Shown here: positions 48,121-57,636 of the stretch, piece by piece
Numbering within the stretch: position 1 is the stretch's first letter
How the letters are laid out: each line of letters starts with the position of its first letter
Source: Mimachlamys varia
Taxonomy: Eukaryota; Mollusca; Bivalvia; Pectinida; Pectinidae
Assembly (NCBI GenBank): GCA_947623455.1
Contig: OX392536.1
Span: 10,287,282 to 10,351,281 of the forward strand
DNA: 64,000 nucleotides
Direction: 5' to 3'
Notes under the pieces: generated by a model
What the model was told of the DNA's origin: nothing
Seen by the model: only the letters and a program-made list of their open reading frames with translations
Database searches by the model: none
Position numbers and translations under genes: made by a program

Positions 48121-51100
48121 ATGGTGGGGAAGATTGCTCGGGATAAGCCCTACAAGTCGAAGTTCAAGGTCAGCCGAGAGGCACCGAAACAGTACAGTCT
48201 GCGCCAGAGGAACAGCATCAGCTACAACGAGGCGGTCCTTTCTTGTATGAATGCAGTTTTGGACGACAACACTGGTCTGCAGGAATGTGACAAAAGTAAC
48301 GCAACAACTACTTGTGATACAAGGGATACAACTCTGAATAATGGGGCGAATAAGGATCAGACACAACAAAACAAAACAACTACCTCGAGTAACAAGATGG
48401 AAAGCAGAACAGATAATTCAGGTACTGTTATTGGAAATCCTTTAGATCTCTCACTTAAGACAAAAGGAGAGAAATCTTTAATCAAAATTGCTGATAGACA
48501 AGACTGGAGAGATGCAAGATTAAATAGCATCCGCCATTCTTTTGGCCGCTCGGACAACATTTATATGGGTGCGGTTTGTCAAAAGTCAAATTTCAGGGAA
48601 GGAAATGTTGGTGAAGAAATGGATAAAATTTCAGCAAATATTTCTGATGATGAGCTAGATAATTCATCGTGGGATTCAGAATCTGACTCCATATCTTATT
48701 CTGATATGACATCCGATACTTTATCAGATGGTGATGATGATGAAATGTTAAAAACAGGGAGGACCCCTTTGACCCACCTGAAATCTGGTCAGGTAAACCG
48801 ACTTATGAGTATCTGTACGGTTTGTGGGGCTGGATTTTGTCGCAGAGGAGACCTGAATGCTCATATGAACCTGGTTCATCATCAAACAGTTCAAAACTAT
48901 AAAGATCTGTGGAGTCAGAGGATCCAAAAACGTCATGATACTCAAAGCATGCCATTGTTGAAATGTGAAGACAGAGTGAATAGTTTACCCAATCAGCAGA
49001 AATGTGAAAACTCTGATATTGCTGTACACACCATGCCAAAACTTCAATGCGAGTTAGGTTTCATTCCCGACTTATCAAAACATTTGCCAGGTATTCCAAA
49101 GCAGAACATTGAAATGCCTCCAAATTTTGATGCAAAATGTGAAACACTTCAGAACCCTGTGCAAAAATGTGAAGCCCCTCTCTGCCAATTACCCAGCATG
49201 CCAATGCAGACATGTGCAACCTCTGAGAATAGTTTTCATGATGTATCTAAGTTCAAATGTGAAGGTTCTACAAATCAAGTTACAAACATACCACCACTGA
49301 AATGTGAAGGTTCTACATGTCAAGCTCCAAACATACCACCACTGAAATATGAAGGTTCTACAAGTCAAACTCCAAACTTACCACCACTGAAATGTGAAGG
49401 TTCTACAAGCCAAACTCCAAACTTACCACCATTGAAATGTGAAGGTTCTACAAGCCAAACTCCAAACTTACCGCTGCAGAAATGTAAAGGTTCTACAAAT
49501 AAAGCTCCAAACATACCACCACTGAAATGTGAAGGTTCTACAAGCCAAACTCCAAACATACCGCTGCAGAAATGTGAAGGTTCTACAAATAAAGCTCTAA
49601 ACATACCACTGCTGAAATGTGAAGGTTCTACAAGCCAAACTCCAAACATACCACCACTGAAATGTGAAAGTTCTACAAGCCAAACTCCAAACATACCGCT
49701 GCATAAATGTGAAGGTTCTACAAATAAAGCTCCAAACATACCACTGCTGAAATGTGAAGGTTCTACAAGTCAAACTCCTGAAATTCCAAAGAAATGTGAA
49801 ACTTCAATAGATAAGGTAAAGAAAATGTCACAAAATTGTAATACTGTTGAAAATCATGAATCCTTACTGCAGTCCAAATATGAAGTCACTGATGATTCTA
49901 CAGACCTTGATCCTTACCAGCAGCTGGCAAAATGTGAAGCCTCCTACACCGGACTGAATACTACAACACAACCTTGTGCTGTACTGAGTGAATCCAATGT
50001 TCACAAATGGAACATTTACAATAAGGATGTAAGAGCAACCAATGGACTCCAAAGAGCTGCGGTTCTCTCCAGTTGCTCTTCTGATCAAAGATTCCGGAAC
50101 GGAAACATTTTACAAATGTCTGACCAAATCAGTATAACAACCGGCCCTTTCTCTCTACATGGCTCATCCACAAAGTTGTGTCCATCTCGCAAGGAAAATA
50201 TTGGCGGATTCGACAAAAACGGAAATGTCATGAACATGCTTTCATCTTTAAATCATTGTGCTGAAAGTCAAATAGTGAGCAATATTCATGGAATTCAAAG
50301 ACAAGATCCTGCAAAGATATCGTATGTGAAGAAACAAGATGACAAAGAAAACTTGTGTGGCCATGAAAGCAACTTACAGATTTGGATGGACAAGTCAATG
50401 GCGGGTAGGGTGAACACTTCCACATCTCTCACAGCCAGCAGCAGTGCGAGTGACGGAATGGATACTTTGTTGAGTAGAAGTTCAGAAAGTAGTTTTTCTA
50501 GCCTCAGCACTTTTGTAAGTAAATACGACGATTACATGGTACTACCGGGCAGGCAGAATGTTAAGCTCTCGCACCGTTTACAGAAATGTCAGACATGCGG
50601 GAAGGGATTTAGCAGATTAAGTGACCTCAAATTACACAGCTCCACCCATGACCCTGAAAGACAAAGGTCAACAGATTGTCCAACAAATCTGAAAGCAAAT
50701 AATGGTCTAGTTCAAGATGGTTGCTTGAAAAAAAAGTCTAAATGTGGAAGAGGAAGACCAAGGAAAAATAATTCTCAAAATATTCCTTCTGGAATCTGCT
50801 ACTTAAGGAAGGAAGGACCGCTTAGTGGAAGAGAGAAAAAAGGAGGTCTTCAAACTGCTCAAACAATGAGAAAGAATGAATGTGAAAGTTCTTTGAAACA
50901 GAAATTGCGGAGAGGAAGGTCGAGAATGAAAGTGGATTCGCTAACGAAGCCTTCTAATAATAAGGTTTGCCCTGTTTGTAAGCGATTCTTCAACACAAAT
51001 GGTTCTCTGCAGGCCCATGTTCGAGTTCACACAGGAGAGAGGCCATTTGAATGTAAACAGTGCAATAAGTCGTTCAGTCAGAAAGGCAACCTGAAGATAC

Positions 51101-51252
51101 ACATGTGGATTCACACCCAGGAGAGGCCGTACAAGTGTTCGGCGTGTAGCAGTAGCTACAACCAACTCAACCTCCTCCTCTACCATCAGTGGAAAAAGCA
51201 TGGCAAGGAACCTGGAAAGAAATCCAGCAGGCAGAACTGCTCAAAGAACTGA
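48121..51252 (+). CDS. C2H2 zinc-finger / AT-hook transcriptional regulator with CtBP-type motif
   Basis: A 1043-residue protein in one exon; the ATG lies 25 bp after a splice acceptor. The basic N-terminus (residues 1-45) is followed by PLDLS at 107-111, the classic binding motif for the co-repressor CtBP. An acidic serine-rich stretch follows (176-209), then C2H2 finger 1 (C232, C235, H248, H253). A long Cys/Thr/Pro repeat region (about 280-570) includes 12 copies of a 15-residue unit starting at 379. Finger 2 is at C823-H843 and an AT-hook GRGRPRK at 876-882. Three tandem fingers form the C-terminus (C950-H970, C978-H998, C1006-H1027); the first two are joined by the linker TGERPF, the next by TQERPY. 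Likely a nuclear DNA-binding repressor. The layout is clear; no specific orthologue was recognised. Confidence 0.92.
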   Translation: MVGKIARDKPYKSKFKVSREAPKQYSLRQRNSISYNEAVLSCMNAVLDDNTGLQECDKSNATTTCDTRDTTLNNGANKDQTQQNKTTTSSNKMESRTDNSGTVIGNPLDLSLKTKGEKSLIKIADRQDWRDARLNSIRHSFGRSDNIYMGAVCQKSNFREGNVGEEMDKISANISDDELDNSSWDSESDSISYSDMTSDTLSDGDDDEMLKTGRTPLTHLKSGQVNRLMSICTVCGAGFCRRGDLNAHMNLVHHQTVQNYKDLWSQRIQKRHDTQSMPLLKCEDRVNSLPNQQKCENSDIAVHTMPKLQCELGFIPDLSKHLPGIPKQNIEMPPNFDAKCETLQNPVQKCEAPLCQLPSMPMQTCATSENSFHDVSKFKCEGSTNQVTNIPPLKCEGSTCQAPNIPPLKYEGSTSQTPNLPPLKCEGSTSQTPNLPPLKCEGSTSQTPNLPLQKCKGSTNKAPNIPPLKCEGSTSQTPNIPLQKCEGSTNKALNIPLLKCEGSTSQTPNIPPLKCESSTSQTPNIPLHKCEGSTNKAPNIPLLKCEGSTSQTPEIPKKCETSIDKVKKMSQNCNTVENHESLLQSKYEVTDDSTDLDPYQQLAKCEASYTGLNTTTQPCAVLSESNVHKWNIYNKDVRATNGLQRAAVLSSCSSDQRFRNGNILQMSDQISITTGPFSLHGSSTKLCPSRKENIGGFDKNGNVMNMLSSLNHCAESQIVSNIHGIQRQDPAKISYVKKQDDKENLCGHESNLQIWMDKSMAGRVNTSTSLTASSSASDGMDTLLSRSSESSFSSLSTFVSKYDDYMVLPGRQNVKLSHRLQKCQTCGKGFSRLSDLKLHSSTHDPERQRSTDCPTNLKANNGLVQDGCLKKKSKCGRGRPRKNNSQNIPSGICYLRKEGPLSGREKKGGLQTAQTMRKNECESSLKQKLRRGRSRMKVDSLTKPSNNKVCPVCKRFFNTNGSLQAHVRVHTGERPFECKQCNKSFSQKGNLKIHMWIHTQERPYKCSACSSSYNQLNLLLYHQWKKHGKEPGKKSSRQNCSKN
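49255..49794 (+). repeat. In-frame 45-bp coding minisatellite (12 copies)
   Basis: Inside the zinc-finger gene, twelve 15-codon units of the form KCEGSTSQTPNIPPL follow each other without interruption (residues 379-558; the last copy is one residue short). Variants alternate SQTPN with NKAPN and PPL with PLQ/PLL. More degenerate KCE units precede and follow. The 45-bp period is a multiple of three, so copy-number change keeps the frame. Confidence 0.93.
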
Positions 51253-51453
51253 AAAGGAACTTGCAAATGTTTTAGGACTTTGAACAAGTGATGTGTGTGC
51301 AACATATTTTTTCAGTTATGTATTTCCAGAAAATATTAAGGAACTGTACTTCAAGAATGTTGAAAGTGAATTTTTATTCTGGGACAAGTCGATTTGTCTT
51401 TAACAGAATAGAAATGCATGTCCGTTATAATGGTGGCAGTTTCTGTTTTTTAT
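51253..51453 (+). other. 3' UTR of the zinc-finger gene (proximal)
   Basis: Begins after the TGA at 51250-51252. No polyadenylation signal is seen here, so the transcript may run on through the repeat to about 52.4 kb. Confidence 0.5.
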
Positions 51454-51966
51454 CTCACACTGAAGGGCATGTGTGCTTATGTGCCATGGTGCATCGTCCA
51501 TCTGTTGCCGTTGTCGTATGCTGGGGAAAAGGGCTACTAAGTTTGTTCAAATGAATGACCTTGACCCTATTTCATGGTCACAGGGGTCAAATTTCTTAAA
51601 ATCTTCTAACAACTTCTCAAATAACCAAAAACCCTGAATATTAATATTGGGCCCGTAATATGATGGGATAAATGCCTACAAAGTTGGATCGAATGAATGA
51701 CCTTGACCTACTTTCAAGGTCACAGGTGAAAATCTTCAAATGGCTTCTCATCAATCAAAATGCCAAAGGCACTGATATTGGAACTATAATATGTAAGATG
51801 AAGGGCTACCAAATTTGTTCCAAAATATTACCTTGACCTACTTTCAAGGTCTTTGGGTACAACATACAAAAATATTTCAATGGCCCTTTTAATTGTCACA
51901 CTGATATTTTGCCTGAATCTGTATTGTTGTTCAATTAGCTGTCAAGGCCCATTGGGCCTCTTGTTT
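51454..51966 (+). mobile_element. Tandem-core repeat element with terminal hairpin (short copy)
   Basis: The left part (gtgcttatgtgccatggtgc then atcgtccatc) corresponds to the reversed right end of the element at 60508-62076. The core has three degenerate 130-140-bp units marked by accttgacctactttcaagg (about 51557, 51698, 51830). The right end is the hairpin aggcccattgggcct (51945-51959) followed by cttgtttt. The architecture resembles non-autonomous Helentron-like (pearl/INE) elements of bivalves; the family assignment is inference. Confidence 0.65.
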
Positions 51967-52382
51967 TTCATTTGATTGTGCTGATCTAAATGGACATAAT
52001 GATTTGAATAATCTGTAGTTATTGTGTAATGTTAAAAATGTTTGATAACAGTACATGCATGTATTTTGTTAAAGCTTTTCAATTCGAATTATTATTGCTT
52101 ATCACTTCAATATTGCCTGTGGTCTACCCTCTGCAGGAAAGATGAAGTGAGCAATACGACAAAACTTTTCCAGAAAATTATCAAAGTTGTGGGCATTAAA
52201 TTTTGATCAGTTTAAATACACAACATTACAGTATACAACTTAAATTACAAACAAAAAACAGATTTTTTCACAAAATAATCATCAAACATGTTTTCGTTGG
52301 ATTATGCCAACAGTAGACTACTAGTATATTGTCTATGTGGACTTTTTTTTATTAGAGAACTATGAGTTGCCCTCGTTGTTAA

Positions 52383-52388
52383 AATAAA
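52383..52388 (+). promoter_or_regulatory. Candidate polyadenylation signal of the zinc-finger gene
   Basis: First clear plus-strand AATAAA after the stop codon, 1.13 kb downstream. Proximity is the only support. Confidence 0.3.
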
Positions 52389-52520
52389 AATCATGAGTTG
52401 CTGTAGCGGCACTGGACTCTGTTGATCATTGCCGACCAAGTACCGTATTTGTCATATTTATTGCCCAGGACGCCTGTAAATTTTCTAATACCTATATAAA
52501 AGGAGAGGTGCTCTAATTAC
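52389..52520. other. Intergenic
   Basis: No signal recognised. Confidence 0.4.
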
Positions 52521-52640
52521 GGAGAATAAGGTAGCTCAATAGGTAGAGCATACCTCTATGATTCCAAGGGTCCTGGTTTGAATCTGGGTCTGGTAGTGCA
52601 AGTCTTGTTCTGTTACAGTAAATAGCTATTGTTATATATA
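52521..52640 (+). mobile_element. tRNA-derived SINE fragment
   Basis: A tRNA-like head with A box aaggtagctcaataggtaga and B box ctggtttgaatctggg, spaced as in a tRNA. The tail differs from the SINEs at 35135 and 43749, so this is a second SINE family. Confidence 0.7.
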
Positions 52641-52820
52641 CGTAAATTAAAAATAAATGTCAATCGTGTAAAAAGTAAGATTGATGTAATTGGTAATATT
52701 GTTAAATATCGGTACAGAAGTACTGGAAGGAGTAACATGACCTAATGTGATAACTGCCACAGAATAAGTTTAAACCTTCAAGGTAAATGTTTTTTCATCT
52801 AGCATGCATATTCGCTTATC

Positions 52821-52901
52821 CCATTCACCCCTGAACACATATTTGAACTCTTCCAATTCAAAGGTTGGAATAGTGCATATTGAAATTTCAGGGTTGAATA
52901 T
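52821..52901. repeat. Foldback element family A, copy 4
   Basis: cccattcacccctgaa, gaactcttccaattcaaagg, ttggaatag and gaaatttcagggttgaat match the ~80-bp foldback family at 5144-5225. Confidence 0.65.
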
Positions 52902-53938
52902 GTTCATATATTCAAAACATATATGCAAAACTGTTAATAGTTCAATTTAAAGCACTTATAGTTCTTTGATGGAAAATTTTATTTTTGTAAACGAATCAAA
53001 CGTTTGTGAAATTCGTAATTTCCAGTTGATGATGTTTTGTTTGCTGATGTTTAGCATACATAACCTGTTTGATTTTGTTAAAAAAAAAAGTTTCACAGTT
53101 TAGTGAATTTTGTTTGTTGTTCATGAGTATAATATACTTTTTGTCTTGTTTTTGTTATTCCAAATTAAATCTGTTATTTCCTTACACATGTTGTTGTGTT
53201 AAAATCTTTGTTTAATGTTGATATGAACTTAAAATTTTTCTTACATAATATTTCAAAATTACATAATGCCAAGATTGGAGCATAACGAACATGACCGGTA
53301 TTTGGGAGGACTTAGGAGTACCTGGAGAGAAAACTCCTCTTGTCCGACAAGATAATAAAGACAAATTTTATGTAGAGTCTGACACGGTATAAAGTCAAAA
53401 GTAATTTTGAAATATAAGCTGTCTAAGCATTTACACAATTTATAAGAAGTGGATAAGTCTGATAGATATACAGGTAGACCATGTTGTTTGGTCCATCTGG
53501 AATTTGAACTTACTTTCTTGATTGGAATTGGTCAATTTGTACATATTCTAAATTATCACCCTTTGTGCAAGAAAGGTTTGAATGTGCTTTGTTTGGTGAC
53601 TTTGTTAAAAGTGAAAAGTGGTCTACAACAACTTAATAAGAGCTTGATTAGGGGTCAAAGGTGAATGTTGCGTTTACTACACAATTTATGTGGGGCTTAA
53701 TAGCTGGAGATGACATGGACAGGAATTACTCCCAACTTTCATCACTGGAATGTATTTGCTTTGGATTATTATACAGGCCAAATGTAGTGGTTATTTGTAC
53801 TATAAACAGAAAATTGTTATCCTCATTATTAGTTCTGTTGCACTAACTCATATTTGGTACTGCCATACTTTGGACTTCTACCAAAAGTGCTTGTATAAGA
53901 ATCTATATGTACATTAAAATGCATAAAAAGAGGTTACC
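52902..53938. other. Intergenic, nothing recognised
   Basis: AT-rich with 60-70-codon chance frames. No gene supported. Confidence 0.4.
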
Positions 53939-54330
53939 ACACGAGTGGTTGTTGGATACAGATTTATTTCATTCAAGTTAATTATTTTTTTAAAGTTACA
54001 AAAGACACAAGCTTTAGCGAGTGTCTTTTGTATTTAAAAAAACTCTGGTGAATATTCCATATCTATGCAATAACCAAGAGTCGTATAACCTGTTTCTACC
54101 ACAATCTCCATCGGAAACAGCTTAATTGAACTGCAGACTATGATATCTTGTATATATTCCCACCAAGTGGTGATGACATCAACAATCGATGACGTCGTAA
54201 ACAATCAGCAAGTGACGTTCCAGTCAAAGTTCATCATGTCAGCCAATCAAAATGTGTTTTAGAGTTTATTCCACAGTTGTAATGATCATTTGATACCCTG
54301 AGTGTTGAATAACACCCGCCTATTGTGGTA
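53939..54330. mobile_element. Interspersed repeat family B, copy 2 (reverse)
   Basis: Reverse-complement relative of 35930-36400. It carries the foldback end (gagtggttgttggatacaga ... ccatatctatgcaataaccaag), then cctgtttctaccacaat, caacaatcgatgacgtcgt and gtcaaagttcatcatgtcag. It is more diverged at the foldback than copy 1. Confidence 0.75.
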
Positions 54331-57300
54331 GAAATGAGATTTGATAATTTTCCATGATTAAACGCATAGAAATGACTAGTACAAAGGGCGTATTCAGTGA
54401 AGAAAGGCATATTTTTGATGCGTTAATTTAAATCTAAACCCTCGATTGTCTAGTATTATATACACTACACTAAAGGATTTAACTGTGGTCTTCTGTCTCA
54501 ATTCTCCGATTGCTGTGAAACATAATGAAAAAGATCTCTTGTAATTAAAAACAAACAATACAAGATCAAATTGTCATTAAGTTATTGTATTACATTGAAG
54601 AAATCAAAATTGTGGAACAAAGACTGACTTGTAGAAGAGATCATTACATTATACATCATTTAACATCACAATTACTCGGACATGCTACACACTCCTTCCA
54701 TACAACTCAAGTTTCAGTTCTTTTGTTTGCCTTAAGCATAAGCTATTGTTGCATGTTTCCTGGCATTTAAACAGTGTGAAAACATTTCTAATATAAATGT
54801 ACCGCAAAAAAAAATGTGGCCCTGATTTTTTTTTTTTGGACAGCAAACTTTCTAGAAGAATCAGTTCTTAAAACTACATCAGAATAACCTTGTACATGGG
54901 TATTAGGCGAATGTGTATACTGTCACTTTGTGTCATGTGAGCTGCAGTACCGTATTATTTTAATACGAGGATAAACCAGATCTATAAACAACCATAAAAT
55001 GTTTGACCGTTCCAAACAGACTTTATAATTATTTACATATAAAACATTTCGCAATTTTCAATTAAATATTAACTTTCAATATTGCTATGGTTATCGGGGG
55101 ATAACTTTTATGGAACAGGGGTAAATTCAATAATCGTTATAGCCAGTTATGTATAATTTACAGGTCAATAAATGTAACGGCATGAAATTTGTATAACCGC
55201 TGTTTACTCTGCCCATGTCTAATGTTGATGAGGTCTCACAATTGTGTCTGGAAATGGATCTCTGCTACATGTTTTGTTGTTGATGTCACAGAAATTGGGC
55301 ACTTGTCCCAAGTACAGTTATGAGGTGATAATGATAGTTTGTGGAACAATGGTTATCGAGTGACTGTCAGTGCAGTCTCTAAACATATACCTAAAGATAA
55401 CGGGATTACAGATACCAAACTGCAAAATTTCATTTTTAGTATACAACATATTGGATAAAATCTACTACAAATTCAGCAGTACCGAGATGTTTTTACAGCG
55501 ATGACTTTTTTTGGCAAAAGAAAAAAATATACATAATTTTAATTAAGGGATACAAGATTCATAGATTGCTTCATATATTTCATAAATACTAAATTAATAA
55601 GTTGTTCATTACAATAATTCTTGTACAATGACTACTGTAGGATCGGCGAAACATGCCTCCTAGAGACAGGTGGTCCTTATAGAAAGGTTTGCTGTAATGA
55701 AATTCAAAATGAAATTGTTGCCCTTAATGAACAATAATGTCGTATTTTTCACTGCATAGTTCACAATTCGAATGCAGCTCTATTATTTAACATCAATCAG
55801 GAAAATGTAATCGGATTTATAGTATAGATCACAACATACATGAATATATTACAAGTACACAAATGAGTACCAATTTTTATTAAAATAATGAGCCCAGCAT
55901 ACCATTTCCTCCATGGGAAAGTAAATCGTACGCGAAAGAAAGTTAGTTTACAGTATATGCTCCGGCTAATTTCATGGTGGCGACATAAAAACTTAATGTT
56001 AAACAAAAATATTCAATTCCAAATACCAAGTGGAATGGTCTTGAATCCTTCCAGTGCCAAAAATATCACCGCTTAGAAAATACAGTATTATACAGTTACT
56101 TCAAGTAGAAGGAGACTTCATCACAATATAGTCATGGATCCCAAGTATTACGAGTTTTTTAAGAGGTTTCACCTCTATTGCAGGAGCTTGTTAAGATCCA
56201 GTGATGGCACAATTCAGATCAGTTGGACACAATCGGTGACATCAGCATACAGTTGGGAACCAACAACAGCTGGATCTACTTACCTACCAACCATTCCATG
56301 TATACATACATTTATAACAGCGAAATATCGAAAACTTCATTCTATAAAAGTGATATTTGTAAAAATTGTCATTTTTCCTGATTTGACCAATCAACATAAA
56401 GCTGTCTGGGTAGGTTTTGCTTTAAAAATGTACTGTATGCCCATGAAATATATCAAAATATTATATGTAACCCCAATCGTTAATTACATTTGGTATTACT
56501 GAAGACACTGTTAAGATATCCTCACTATATACCGTGATATATACAAATTCATTAAAAACAAAGATAGATGGAGGTAAAATGTTTTTCTGCCAATTAAAAT
56601 GCATGTGAAATCAAAACATAGAAAGCAAATACCCACATCAGACTAAAATTTATACTTGAGTTCATATTGAAGTAAATGTAATACAATATATACTTGGAAA
56701 ATAGCCAAGAAATGACAAAAGTTATGGTTTTCAAATTTTATCAGATTTCAAATATCAATAATTTATTTTGGTGCTAAAAACATGATTAAGTAGTAATGTA
56801 TCTTTTAAAACAAAGTTCAAATTCTTAAGAAATATTTAAACAATATCAATTTGGTCAAAGGAAGTATATTTCATGTTCTAGAAAATCTACCATAGTATAA
56901 TTGCTTCCATCAGAACACATCAAACACAGAAATTACCGCTACCTCTCATTTGTTAAAACTTTCCTAAATACTGAAATGACATTTAGCCTGACACACTCAT
57001 CATGTAACAAATGTTTACAAACCCCATTTGACATATTACAGTACTGGGTAATTATTTTATAGAAACTTATTTTTTTCTTGAAACATGTTCAGGATGTACT
57101 TGATTGTACTAAATTTGACTCTCAAGAAAAATCTATTTGACATGGTCCAATACAAGAAAATCCATTCTACAGTACCAATGCATGAAAAACCATAAACAGC
57201 TGAAACATGGCATTATTAGGTATTAAACACTAAAAGATTTTCACACGACTCGGTTCCAGTGGAAGTCACTTCTAAAAGCCCCACATACTGTCACACTAAT

Positions 57301-57431
57301 AGTTACTTTCAAGTGAAATAAAATACCCGGTCATCTTAAAGTGTAGTCCTCTCACACAAATTTACACCCTCGCACATCAACATATTCACACATTTTCCGT
57401 ATTCACACACTCACACAACTTCCGTATTCTA
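54331..57431. other. Intergenic and HASPIN 3' flank
   Basis: No coding signal. The 122-codon plus-strand frame (56134-56502) has no family resemblance. The right part (roughly 56760-57431) is the likely HASPIN 3' UTR, read on the minus strand. Confidence 0.45.
56762..56767 (-). promoter_or_regulatory. Candidate HASPIN polyadenylation signal
   Basis: Minus-strand AATAAA about 665 bp after the HASPIN stop. Supported only by sequence and orientation. Confidence 0.25.
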
Positions 57432-57636
57432 TCAGGATTTTAGGAATTCATTACAGGTAACGAGTTCACATGCACTGTCATATTCCAAAATGTCCTTAAG
57501 GAAATTCCGAAACTCTCTTAATATGCTCTTGTCTTCACGGGAGTTACGCACATATCGCTTTGACCTCACCAACTTGTCTGCTAGATAGTGCAGCCACAGA
57601 ATGTTCGTGCGAGGGTGGAATGGCTCCCAATTATTT
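57432..57636 (-). CDS. HASPIN: HASPIN last exon and stop
   Basis: A 205-bp coding part after acceptor TTTTCAG. It encodes NNWEPFHPRTNILWLHYLAD and then 47 residues ending NEFLKS before TGA (57432-57434). The human counterpart is W.EYHPYSNVLWLHYLTDK. The C-terminus is similar in length to human haspin. Confidence 0.94.

Noticed and set aside
49365..49739. 124-codon minus-strand frame of MFGALFVEPSHF-type repeats
   Set aside because: It is the antisense shadow of the 45-bp coding minisatellite in the zinc-finger gene.
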